Below are positions 1 to 5,466 of a stretch of 8,299 bases of DNA, piece after piece. Position 1 is the first letter of the stretch. Each line of letters begins with the position of its first letter. This DNA comes from RGIG4097 sp964599875 (GTDB lineage: Bacteria > Bacillota > Clostridia > Christensenellales > CAG-917): positions 1-8,299 of the forward strand of contig CAZRHE010000037.1 in the NCBI GenBank assembly GCA_964599875.1. The letters are read 5' to 3'. The notes beneath the pieces are model-generated. The model was not told where the DNA came from and made no database searches. It saw nothing but the letters and a program-made list of their open reading frames with translations. A program made the translations under genes and the position numbers.

Positions 1-41
1 CAGCAAACGTTAACCGTTTTACCAAAGAAGAAATCAACAGC

Positions 42-70
42 AAAAAGCACCGATCATTTCGGTGCTTTTT
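42..70. terminator. Intrinsic terminator, usable on both strands
   Basis: A perfect 12-bp stem (42-53 with 59-70) closes a 5-nt loop. The outer pairs are A5 and T5, so the hairpin ends in a short T tract on either strand. On the plus strand it would end a transcript entering from the left of the window. On the minus strand it could be a distal stop for the MATE transcript, which has no stronger hairpin directly after its stop codon. Confidence 0.85.
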
Positions 71-92
71 GATTATACTTTGTGTTGATTTT

Positions 93-120
93 TTGAAACG
101 TAGAAGCCATTGATTATAAA
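93..120 (+). promoter_or_regulatory. Possible sigma-70-type promoter in the left intergenic region
   Basis: TTGAAA (93-98) and TATAAA (115-120) are separated by 16 bp, close to the vegetative consensus. The expected start near 127 lies just before the terminator hairpin at 134-165, so the product would be only about 45 nt. The region is AT-rich, so a chance match is quite possible. Confidence 0.35.
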
Positions 121-133
121 ACAATGTATAAAG

Positions 134-171
134 CGTATCCCTATGGAAAACCATGTAGGGATATGTTTTTT
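134..171 (+). terminator. Second rightward intrinsic terminator
   Basis: A 10-bp stem (134-143 with 156-165, one G-T pair) continues as 3 more pairs (144-146 with 151-153) around an AAAA loop, with a 2-nt bulge at 154-155. Six T residues follow (166-171). The T tract is on the plus strand only, so it ends rightward transcripts, either readthrough past 42-70 or a short RNA started near 127. Confidence 0.8.
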
Positions 172-205
172 GATTAAATACATTCGGGGAAAAACTCACT
201 CATTT

Positions 206-223
206 TAGTGCTCATAGTGCTCT
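206..223. repeat. Tandem 9-bp duplication
   Basis: TAGTGCTCA (206-214) is followed directly by TAGTGCTCT (215-223), differing at the last base. It lies about 50 bp beyond the MATE stop codon in otherwise featureless DNA. A replication-slippage duplication is the simplest reading; no function is evident. Confidence 0.6.
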
Positions 224-271
224 AGAAGTTTCAAATTGTGGTGAGAATAGGCATCAATGAGAAATATGTGA

Positions 272-1612
272 TTATTTGTTTACGGGAAGAGATAGGAGAG
301 GTTTGCGCTGTTTGTAGACGATGAGGAAGAGGATGATTGCGACGACGAGGGTTAGGGCTTCGGCGATGGGGGTTGCAAGCCAAAGACCCGTAGTGCCGAG
401 TAGGTGGGAGAGTAGGAATGCGGAGGGGATGATTATCGCATAGCCGCGGAGTAGGGATATTGCGTGCGCAGGCATTGGTTTGTCGGAAGCCGCAAGGAAA
501 GAGGAGATAAGCAGGTTGATTGAACTGAACAATGCGGAAATGAAGTAGAGTTTGAGCCCGAGAGTTGCAAGGGATTGCATGGTTTCGTCGTGCTCGTCGT
601 TGAATATGCTCGTGATGCCGTCCGCACCGAAGAAGATAGCGACGTAGATGACGATGGATAGGGTGAGGGCGGTGATAAGCGCATAGCGGAAATAGAGGTA
701 AGATTTTTTGATATCTCCCTCTCCGTAACTCTTGCTGACGAGGGGTTGTATTCCGCTTGCGACGCCGTTGTAGATGGATATGACCACGTAGAAAACGTTG
801 ACGATGACGGTGTATGCCGCAACGCCGATATTGCCTGACAATGACAGGAAGAGTTTGTTGAAGATTATAAGAATGATAGCCGTGGAAAATTCGGCGAGGA
901 GAGAGGGAAGTCCCGCTCCCGCGATTTTGCCGTAGGTGCGTGCGGACAGTTTCGTGCGGCAAAGGCGGAATGTATTCTTTTTGCGGAAGAAGAATATAGA
1001 CAATATCATAAGACTGACGACGGGGGAAAGGGCGGTTGCGAGTGCGGCACCGAAAATTCCCAGTCCGCACGGGAAAACGAGCACCCAGTCGAAAAGGATA
1101 TTGAATAGATTTCCCACTATCATCGCAATCATGGTGAGCCTCGGCCCGCCGTCGTTTCGCACAAAGGATTGGAATAGATAGTTGTTGAGGAAGAAAGGTG
1201 CAAAGCAGAGAATGACCATAAGATATTCCTTGCACATTTCATAGGTGGCGTCGTCCGCGCCGAGGGCGGTGGCGATGGGACCCGATGCGGTCATCCCGAT
1301 AATCAAGAATATAACCGAGAATATTTCGCTCGCTATAAGTGCGTGTGTGAACGCTCTATTCGCGCCCTCTTCGTCCCCCGCGCCTTTGAGGATAGAGAAT
1401 CTCGTCGCTCCGCCTACGCCGAGCATAAGCCCCAATCCGAACATAAAATTGAACGCGGGGCAAGCGAGATTGAGGGCGGTGAGCCCGTTGGAGCCCATGC
1501 CTTTGGATATAAAAAACGTGTCCGCCAAAATGTAGCAGGACATGCCTATCATGCCGAGTACGTTTGAAAGAACGTACTTTGAAAATTCTTTGAGGGTTGC
1601 GTTGGATTTCAT
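272..1612 (-). CDS. MATE family multidrug efflux transporter, MepA-like
   Basis: A 446-residue polytopic membrane protein that should export cationic compounds in exchange for Na+ or H+. Length and hydrophobic pattern fit the usual 12-helix MATE fold with two six-helix halves. Seen directly: an N-terminal segment with LADTFFISKGMG (29-40), the glycine-rich GLGLMLGVGGATRFS stretch (59-73), VRNDGGPRLTM (151-161) matching the family's RN-D/G-P signature, GNLFNILFDW (167-176), and VASGIQPLVSKSYGEGD (284-300) in the second half. These resemble the MepA subfamily of MATE proteins. The ATG at 1612 is preceded by AGGAG at good spacing and no earlier start is needed. The gene stands alone behind its own promoter and a leader that looks like a guanidine-IV riboswitch, so guanidinium or a related cation is a plausible natural substrate. 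The substrate itself cannot be read from the protein sequence. Confidence 0.93.
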   Translation of the reverse strand: MKSNATLKEFSKYVLSNVLGMIGMSCYILADTFFISKGMGSNGLTALNLACPAFNFMFGLGLMLGVGGATRFSILKGAGDEEGANRAFTHALIASEIFSVIFLIIGMTASGPIATALGADDATYEMCKEYLMVILCFAPFFLNNYLFQSFVRNDGGPRLTMIAMIVGNLFNILFDWVLVFPCGLGIFGAALATALSPVVSLMILSIFFFRKKNTFRLCRTKLSARTYGKIAGAGLPSLLAEFSTAIILIIFNKLFLSLSGNIGVAAYTVIVNVFYVVISIYNGVASGIQPLVSKSYGEGDIKKSYLYFRYALITALTLSIVIYVAIFFGADGITSIFNDEHDETMQSLATLGLKLYFISALFSSINLLISSFLAASDKPMPAHAISLLRGYAIIIPSAFLLSHLLGTTGLWLATPIAEALTLVVAIILFLIVYKQRKPLLSLPVNK

Positions 1613-1634
1613 TTGTTTTCTCCTGCGCGGTCAT

Positions 1635-1685
1635 AAAAAAAATCAGACCTTCGTATCTGCTACGGCCTATCGATACGAACTCTGA
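1635..1685 (-). terminator. Conditional intrinsic terminator in the MATE leader
   Basis: The outer 5-bp (UCAGA/UCUGA) and inner 8-bp (UUCGUAUC/GAUACGAA) stems are separated by a small internal loop and followed by U8 at 1642-1635. It lies between promoter and start codon, about 23 bases before the ATG, so it would stop transcription before the gene unless prevented. Ligand binding to the two-hairpin leader is the likely control. Confidence 0.8.
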
Positions 1686-1705
1686 CGCGTCCACCCGGCG
1701 GCGGA
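1635..1705 (-). promoter_or_regulatory. Riboswitch-like leader of the MATE gene, probable guanidine-IV (mepA motif)
   Basis: The minus-strand leader folds into two hairpins. The first has a 6-bp stem (1705-1700 with 1695-1690) and a GCCG loop. The second has an 8-bp stem (1679-1672 with 1657-1650) on a 5-bp base (1685-1681 with 1647-1643), with a 14-nt loop containing GGCC. GCC in loop 1 can pair with GGC in loop 2, giving a loop-loop contact. The second hairpin is followed by eight U residues and so doubles as a terminator. From memory, the mepA motif, validated as guanidine-IV, has two hairpins with a kissing loop, overlaps a terminator and sits before MATE genes in Clostridia. Layout and gene context fit; I could not check conserved positions against the family model. 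Confidence 0.65.
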
Positions 1706-1725
1706 TATTTTTTTATTTCGATGAG

Positions 1726-1754
1726 ATGATAACAAATATGCGGATATAAGTCAA
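1726..1754 (-). promoter_or_regulatory. Promoter of the MATE transcript
   Basis: On the minus strand TTGACT (1754-1749) and TATCAT (1731-1726) are separated by exactly 17 bp, a good sigma-70-type promoter. Transcription would start near 1719, giving a terminated RNA of roughly 80-85 nt or, on readthrough, the MATE mRNA. Confidence 0.75.
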
Positions 1755-1755
1755 A

Positions 1756-1802
1756 CGGAAAAACAAAATCCGCAAACAAAATTTGCATTTTGCCTGCGGA
1801 TT
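1756..1802 (-). terminator. Terminator of the lipoprotein gene
   Basis: An 8-bp stem, AATCCGCA (1767-1774) with TGCGGATT (1795-1802), lies about 40 bp after the lipoprotein stop codon. On the minus strand it is followed by a T-rich tract interrupted once by G. The loop is long (20 nt) but holds an internal GCAAA/TTTGC pairing. It ends just before the MATE promoter and so insulates the two units. Confidence 0.7.
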
Positions 1803-1842
1803 GATTTAACCCCCGCTCTACGGTTGATTTTTCTTCGTTCTA

Positions 1843-2652
1843 TTATTCCTCGTCTTCAATTATTATCGTTCGTTCCGTATAGAAGAATTTGTCGCTAACT
1901 TTTACAAATTCACCTGCATTATCACTGTGATTGTCACAACTGTCGTTGAAATCTTTGACCATTTCATCGGACGCATCGTCTAACAAATAGCATAAATAAC
2001 TGTTCCATATTGTTATTTCGTCCTGATAAGTAACCGTGTTCGAATAGATTTCGCCTTCCTTGTGAAAAACACAATATGCATATCCTAAATAATAGTCGCC
2101 TAATATGAGTTTCGAAATATTGTATTTATAGCGCGATATGGCTTCAGCGGAGATAAGTGAGTTAATTTTATTCTCGGAGTTTTTTATCGTATTATAAAAC
2201 GAGCCGTCGCCGCTGTCCCAAATTATAACGTTGCCGTCTTGGAAGTAGGTGCCACCCATTTCAAGTCCGACGATTACTTCTTTTACGTATTGAAGATTTT
2301 CGGTTGCGGCTGTTTCGTTATTGAATTTTATTAGATACAAATCTTTTAATGCGTAATTGAAATAGCCGCCGCAGGCGAGATACCATTCAAGCGCGTTGTC
2401 ACATTCTTCTTCCGGAAGATTAAAGTTCATTTGATAGTCATATTGTTCGTCGTGTTCGTACGAGCCCGTTATATCGTCCAAATTTTCAAGGACGTATGTC
2501 GCGAGTTTGCCGACGAAATCTTCGAGTCTGCTTTCGTCCGACGCAGCGGGGTTGCCGTTGCTCGAGTTGTCGTCTTTGTCGTCGCACGCAACGAAAGTGA
2601 ATACGCACGCAAGAAGTGCGATACATAACAGGATTGCTAAAAGTTTTTTCAT
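1843..2652 (-). CDS. Putative lipoprotein of unknown function
   Basis: I do not recognise a family. The product is 269 residues. Residues 1-22 form a lipoprotein signal peptide (MKK, then a hydrophobic core) ending in FVA-Cys23, followed by acidic DDKDD and a polar, Ser/Asn-rich linker; the mature protein should be lipid-anchored on the outer face of the membrane. The rest is acidic and rich in Tyr, Asn and Asp, with no transmembrane segment and no enzyme motif that I can identify. The ATG at 2652 is chosen because GGGAGG (2665-2660) lies 7 bp upstream; an in-frame TTG five codons earlier overlaps this site and is unlikely. The gene is divergent from a small XRE repressor gene, and its promoter is covered by two palindromes, so it is probably repressed by that regulator. 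Confidence 0.8.
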   Translation of the reverse strand: MKKLLAILLCIALLACVFTFVACDDKDDNSSNGNPAASDESRLEDFVGKLATYVLENLDDITGSYEHDEQYDYQMNFNLPEEECDNALEWYLACGGYFNYALKDLYLIKFNNETAATENLQYVKEVIVGLEMGGTYFQDGNVIIWDSGDGSFYNTIKNSENKINSLISAEAISRYKYNISKLILGDYYLGYAYCVFHKEGEIYSNTVTYQDEITIWNSYLCYLLDDASDEMVKDFNDSCDNHSDNAGEFVKVSDKFFYTERTIIIEDEE

Positions 2653-2675
2653 GGTAATACCTCCCAAAGTATAAA

Positions 2676-2692
2676 TGTAACGAATTGTTACA
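2676..2692. promoter_or_regulatory. Operator-like palindrome O1
   Basis: TGTAAC-GAATT-GTTACA is a perfect 6-5-6 inverted repeat. It lies just downstream of the lipoprotein -10 element, around the expected start of that transcript, where a bound repressor would block initiation. A second palindrome of the same type is centred 25 bp away. The adjacent XRE gene is the obvious candidate for the protein that binds it. Confidence 0.7.
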
Positions 2693-2695
2693 AAT

Positions 2696-2727
2696 ATTAT
2701 AGTAACAAAATGTTACATTGGTGTCAA
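2696..2727 (-). promoter_or_regulatory. Promoter of the lipoprotein gene
   Basis: On the minus strand a consensus TTGACA (2727-2722) is followed after 17 bp by TACTAT, with an overlapping TATAAT (2701-2696) 3 bp further on. One of these is the -10 element. The spacer contains palindrome O2 and the start region contains O1, so repressor binding would cover both core elements. No equally good plus-strand promoter for the XRE gene was found; only a weak TATTAT/TATAGT box at 2695-2703. Confidence 0.65.
2702..2716. promoter_or_regulatory. Operator-like palindrome O2
   Basis: GTAAC-AAAAT-GTTAC is a perfect 5-5-5 inverted repeat with the same half-sites and spacing as O1. It sits inside the spacer of the lipoprotein promoter and about 20 bp before the XRE start codon, a position suited to shutting off both divergent genes. 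The 25-bp centre-to-centre distance is about 2.4 helical turns. Confidence 0.7.
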
Positions 2728-2736
2728 GAGGTAAAT

Positions 2737-2940
2737 ATGGTCGGCTTGAAAAAAATAAGAAAACAACGGAATCTGAATCAGCAAAAAGTTGCGATTGATT
2801 TGAACGTTTCAAGAGAGGCGTTGTCGTTGTACGAAAACGGAAAAAGAGAGCCGAGTTTCGATATGCTAAACAAAATGTCCGACTATTTCAACGTGTCCAT
2901 AGACTACTTGATAAACGGCAAAGAGTTTACGAAAAAGTAA
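2737..2940 (+). CDS. Small XRE-family HTH transcriptional regulator
   Basis: A 67-residue protein that is almost entirely one helix-turn-helix domain of the Cro/C1 type (about residues 4-58). The pattern LKKIRKQRNLNQQKVAIDLNV, then SREALSLYENGKREPS, then MLNKMSDYFNVSIDYLI gives the typical five helices, with SREALSLYE as the recognition helix region. There is no C-terminal ligand or dimerisation domain beyond a short KEFTKK tail. The ATG at 2737 follows AAGAGG with good spacing; an in-frame upstream start would extend into the operator region and has no such site. The gene is divergent from the lipoprotein gene, and the two palindromes between them suggest that it represses its neighbour and probably itself. 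The downstream hairpin at 2948-2981 ends its transcript. Confidence 0.88.
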   Translation: MVGLKKIRKQRNLNQQKVAIDLNVSREALSLYENGKREPSFDMLNKMSDYFNVSIDYLINGKEFTKK

Positions 2941-2947
2941 AAAATAA

Positions 2948-2981
2948 GCACCGTATTCGAAGTGAATACGGTGTGTTTTTT
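2948..2981. terminator. Bidirectional terminator between convergent HTH genes
   Basis: A perfect 10-bp stem (2949-2958 with 2964-2973) closes a 5-nt loop. The plus strand continues with T6 (2976-2981); on the minus strand the hairpin is followed by TTATTTTTT. It serves both the small XRE gene and the convergent membrane-linked XRE gene, whose stop codon (2980-2982) lies within the shared T tract. Confidence 0.9.
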
Positions 2982-3822
2982 AGTCCGGATTTACGTTGTC
3001 GCGCCGTTTGTCGATAGGTGCGGCGACTGCGTAGTAACAGGGAATTATAAAGAACAATGACCAGTAAGGATGCCATGCGTTAAGCACGAAACCTATCGTG
3101 AGATAGATTGCACCGATTATGATTGCAATAGGGAAGGACGTCGCTCTTTTGTTTGAAAACGCATCCCACGTGCAGAAGAATATGGGGAGCGCGAAGAATA
3201 CTATCCAACCGGGGTGCCACCAACCGCCGAGGGTGCCGAGGAGTAGATAGGCAAGCAGAATAAGAAAGGGAACGACGCAATCCGCAATTCTGCGTGCGGT
3301 CGAGTGAATTTTCACTTTCGGGGGCTTTACGTGTGGTTTATGGTTGTGTAAAGTGCCGTTTTCGTCGATATTCGACGTATCGACGTTAACTTTGACGCCT
3401 ATTTTGTCGATAACGGTTTTCGCTATTTTTGCAGGGCCGCCGCTTATTTCGGTTTGTTTGCCGTTTGCGTCGACTATGCGTATTTTTTCGTCGTCTATGA
3501 AAACTTCGGAGCCGTCGTCGTTTTTGACGTGGAAGGCGTCTTTCTCGTCGTCGAAATTCGGGATTTCGTCTTCGTCGACTTTTTCGGTTTCTTCGGCGGG
3601 TGTTTCTTTCGTATCCGTCGGGCGTAGTCCCACGAGTTCGTCGAGGCTTACGCCGTACAGGCGCGCAAGTGCGATAAGATTATCCGTGTCGGGTGAACTT
3701 TCCCCTCTTTCCCACTTGGATATCGCTTGACGGGATACGCCCAGCATATCCGCAAGTTCGTCTTGTGAATAGCCGTGTGCTTTCCTTAGTTCATACAATC
3801 TGTTTGCAGTTTCGTAGTCCAT
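2980..3822 (-). CDS. XRE-family HTH protein with C-terminal membrane domain
   Basis: A 280-residue protein. Residues 7-61 are an XRE DNA-binding domain with the very common SRQAISKWERGESSP recognition segment. An acidic linker (about 70-96) leads to a probable beta-rich part (97-150, including VFIDDEKIRIVDANGK), a basic stretch (161-178), and a hydrophobic C-terminal half. About four membrane helices are visible (near 183-199, 205-221, 230-248, 253-268). Two helices are introduced by the same motif, WHPGW (202-206) and WHPYW (250-254), suggesting an internal duplication. The ATG at 3822 follows AGAGG. From general knowledge, similar HTH-plus-membrane proteins with such motifs occur in Clostridia and are mostly uncharacterised. 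A membrane-tethered regulator is the reasonable inference; targets and signal are unknown. It appears to be transcribed alone. Confidence 0.85.
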   Translation of the reverse strand: MDYETANRLYELRKAHGYSQDELADMLGVSRQAISKWERGESSPDTDNLIALARLYGVSLDELVGLRPTDTKETPAEETEKVDEDEIPNFDDEKDAFHVKNDDGSEVFIDDEKIRIVDANGKQTEISGGPAKIAKTVIDKIGVKVNVDTSNIDENGTLHNHKPHVKPPKVKIHSTARRIADCVVPFLILLAYLLLGTLGGWWHPGWIVFFALPIFFCTWDAFSNKRATSFPIAIIIGAIYLTIGFVLNAWHPYWSLFFIIPCYYAVAAPIDKRRDNVNPD

Positions 3823-3848
3823 AATAACCTCTCGTTACTATGCATATT

Positions 3849-3875
3849 GTGGCACGAAATTCGATATTGCGCCAC
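3849..3875. promoter_or_regulatory. Imperfect inverted repeat upstream of the membrane-linked XRE gene
   Basis: GTGGC (3849-3853) and GCCAC (3871-3875) form an inverted repeat with partly symmetric inner bases, about 27-53 bp upstream of the start codon at 3822. It could be an operator for autoregulation. A weak minus-strand promoter, ATGACA-16-CAATAT, would overlap it. Evidence is limited to symmetry and position. Confidence 0.3.
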
Positions 3876-3891
3876 CAAATCCGCTTGTCAT

Positions 3892-3914
3892 TTCCGCAAC
3901 TTTCGGTTGCGAAA
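3892..3914 (-). terminator. Stem-loop just after ispDF, possible weak terminator
   Basis: A 9-bp stem (3914-3906 with 3900-3892) with a 5-nt loop begins four bases after the ispDF stop codon. One pair is G-U in the minus-strand RNA but a C-A mismatch in the plus-strand RNA, which favours function in the ispDF transcript. No U tract follows, so it may be a 3'-end stabilising hairpin rather than an efficient terminator. Confidence 0.4.
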
Positions 3915-3917
3915 CAA

Positions 3918-5030
3918 TCAATTCAGCAAAATGGTCGCATAAGCCGCGATTGCGTTGCCGTCCCCGATATCCCCGACTTTTTCGTTCGTGGTTGCGGTTA
4001 TGCCAACCTTGTCCGCGGTTATATCGAGCGCGCCCGCAACGCGCGCGCGCATTTCATCTATATATGGCGCGAGAATGGGTTTCTCCGCAATTATCGCGAC
4101 GGATACGTTGGAGACGCCGCAACCCGCACTTTCCGCTATCGACTTCACTTCGTCGAGAAGTTGCATGCTGTCCGCTCCGTCGTACTTTTCGTCGTCAACG
4201 GGGAAGTAGTGCCCGATATCCTTTTTGCCGAGAGCGGAGAGGATTGCATCCATAATCGCGTGCACGGGGACGTCGCCGTCGCTGTGCGCGACGAAAGAGT
4301 AGGGGCAGGGAATATATACGCCGAGAAGGCGGATTCCTTTGCCTTTTTCAAGCCTGTGGATATCGTATCCGCAACCGACGAGAGGAATTTTCAAATCATC
4401 TTTCGTGGTTATTTTGTAGTTGGATTTTTCGCCCTCGACCATTGCAACGGGGCAGGGTGAATACTTCTGCACGACGGCAAGGTCGTCGAGATATTCGCCG
4501 TCCGCATCGCGATACGCCTTTTCGAAGATATCCCTATCGAACGCCATAGGAGTTTGGATTCCGCGGAAATTGTCGCGATTTAGGGAAACTACGCCGTTTT
4601 CTATCCCCGCGATATTGTCCGTGAGTTTGACAAGGGGGACGACTGCGTTTCCCGCTCTCACTTCGGCAAGAACTTTCCCGATTAGATTTTCGGTTACGAA
4701 AGGTCTTGCGCCGTCGTGTACGAGGACGACGTCGCAATCGTCGGTCAGGGACGATAGTGCGTTTTTCACGGTTTCCGTTCTGCATTTGCCGCCGATAGAT
4801 AGCGTGATTCTATCGTCCTCGTCGAGATGAGTGACGGACAGCCAACCCATGATTTCGTCGAAGTAAGAGGAGTCCGTCGAAATCACCACCTTTTTTACCG
4901 CTTGGAACGCCAAAAACGGCTTGACCGCTTCGAGAAGCACGCAAGTAGAATTGCATTTTGCAAAGAGTTTGTTTTCCGCGCCGTAGCGTTGCGACGTGCC
5001 TGCCGCCGCGATGATAACGTTGACGTTCAT
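3918..5030 (-). CDS. ispDF: Bifunctional IspD/IspF enzyme of the MEP isoprenoid pathway
   Basis: A 370-residue fusion of two cytosolic MEP-pathway enzymes. The N-terminal part (1 to about 214) is IspD, which joins MEP and CTP to CDP-methylerythritol: nucleotide-binding AAAGTSQRYG with Lys21 (8-21), VHDGARPF (104-111), VPLVKLTDN (131-139), and SNYKITTKDDL (203-213). The C-terminal part (about 217-370) is IspF, which forms methylerythritol cyclodiphosphate: zinc ligands Asp223, His225 (GYDIH) and His257, the HSDGD motif (249-253), DIGHYFP (271-277), and TATTNEKVGDIGDG (345-358). Both lengths are normal. In IspD the usual TPQ reads TPM (160-162), and the R-x-x-S-V motif reads RTETV. The ATG at 5030 lies one base past the rqcP stop, with AGAAGG inside rqcP, so the two genes are translationally close. 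IspE, the intervening step, is not in the window. Confidence 0.95.
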   Translation of the reverse strand: MNVNVIIAAAGTSQRYGAENKLFAKCNSTCVLLEAVKPFLAFQAVKKVVISTDSSYFDEIMGWLSVTHLDEDDRITLSIGGKCRTETVKNALSSLTDDCDVVLVHDGARPFVTENLIGKVLAEVRAGNAVVPLVKLTDNIAGIENGVVSLNRDNFRGIQTPMAFDRDIFEKAYRDADGEYLDDLAVVQKYSPCPVAMVEGEKSNYKITTKDDLKIPLVGCGYDIHRLEKGKGIRLLGVYIPCPYSFVAHSDGDVPVHAIMDAILSALGKKDIGHYFPVDDEKYDGADSMQLLDEVKSIAESAGCGVSNVSVAIIAEKPILAPYIDEMRARVAGALDITADKVGITATTNEKVGDIGDGNAIAAYATILLN

Positions 5031-5031
5031 A

Positions 5032-5277
5032 TCAGCCTTCTATGATTCTATACATATTTTCCGCGGATTGCTTGGTTTGTTTCTCGTCTACGGAAAGGAC
5101 TTCGAAACGCAAGACGTTGTTGCCGAAAGAAACCGCTACGATATCCCCGACTTTCACTTCTTTTGCGGGCTTGACCGCCTTGCCGTTGATTTCGATGCGA
5201 CCGCCGTCGCACGCTTCCTGCGCGACGGTGCGGCGTTTGATAACTCTTGATACTTTCAAAAATTTGTCTATTCTCAT
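5032..5277 (-). CDS. rqcP: S4-domain RNA-binding protein, RqcP/YabO (Hsp15-like)
   Basis: An 81-residue protein with one S4 RNA-binding domain: MRIDKFLKVSRVIKRRTVA (1-19), EACDGGRIEINGKAVKPAKEV (about 22-42), then VGDIVAVSFGNNVLRFEVL. It closely resembles Bacillus subtilis YabO, renamed RqcP, in sequence and length, including the NMYRII ending. In the family, RqcP binds the 50S subunit with its peptidyl-tRNA and, with RqcH, supports alanine tailing of stalled chains. The start is placed at 5277 because CGGAG precedes that ATG at good spacing and the conserved sequence begins there; a 21-residue upstream extension in frame shows no S4 similarity. The stop codon is one base from ispDF, so the two form an operon. 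The joining of this gene to ispDF is probably positional rather than functional. Confidence 0.9.
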   Translation of the reverse strand: MRIDKFLKVSRVIKRRTVAQEACDGGRIEINGKAVKPAKEVKVGDIVAVSFGNNVLRFEVLSVDEKQTKQSAENMYRIIEG

Positions 5278-5359
5278 TTTCGCTCCGAGGGCGGAATTTT
5301 CCTCGATTTCAGGGCTGAAAAAAGGTGTGAAAAACGGCAAAAATACTTGCGCGCGTCAC

Positions 5360-5388
5360 TTGACAACCTTGAAAATTGCTGTTAAAAT
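5360..5388 (+). promoter_or_regulatory. Likely rpoB promoter
   Basis: TTGACA (5360-5365) and TAAAAT (5383-5388) are exactly 17 bp apart, almost the full vegetative consensus and the best plus-strand promoter in the gap. Transcription would start near 5395, leaving an untranslated leader of about 180 nt before the rpoB ATG. This is long enough for regulation by RNA structure. Confidence 0.75.
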
Positions 5389-5414
5389 AGGAAAATGCGC
5401 CACTAATACGATTG

Positions 5415-5447
5415 CCTGCCCTCGAAATCACCGATTTTGGGGGTAGG
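5415..5447 (+). other. 15-bp hairpin in the rpoB leader RNA
   Basis: Positions 5415-5429 pair with 5433-5447 around a 3-nt ACC loop, with no mismatches if G-U pairs are allowed. Three pairs are G-U in the plus-strand RNA (5418-5444, 5422-5440, 5424-5438) and would be A-C mismatches in the opposite RNA, so the fold belongs to the rpoB leader. The 3' arm contains two G5 tracts. No U tract follows, so it is not an intrinsic terminator. I do not recognise it as a known leader motif. Confidence 0.65.
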
Positions 5448-5466
5448 GGGTTATATAACAGTGACA

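Noticed and set aside
1..13. Possible last codons of a plus-strand gene (Ser-Lys-Arg-stop, stop at 11-13)
   Set aside because: Three codons are too few to support a frame; other frames stay open to 70-72 and 111-113. The terminator at 42-70 makes an upstream plus-strand gene likely, but its end cannot be fixed.
1..70. Resemblance of the first hairpin (GCACCGA...TCGGTGC plus T tract) to the 3' end of a Cas9 tracrRNA
   Set aside because: This stem sequence is common in ordinary terminators; no anti-repeat, CRISPR repeat or cas gene is in the window. Sequence left of position 1 would be needed.
124..177. 17-codon open frame across the second terminator
   Set aside because: No ribosome binding site, and the sequence is accounted for by the terminator hairpin and its T tract.
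231..1235. 334-codon open frame on the minus strand inside the MATE gene
   Set aside because: Arg- and His-rich composition without domains; the MATE frame over the same bases is convincing.
2653..2667. Start of the lipoprotein five codons earlier at a TTG
   Set aside because: That TTG overlaps the GGGAGG ribosome binding site that correctly positions the ATG at 2652, and the signal peptide begins naturally with MKK.
5278..5340. 21-residue N-terminal extension of RqcP
   Set aside because: Family members begin at the MR-DKFLK motif and the internal ATG at 5277 has its own ribosome binding site.
5439..5450. G-quadruplex from two G5 tracts
   Set aside because: Only two tracts are present, four are needed within one strand, and the first is used in the 15-bp hairpin.
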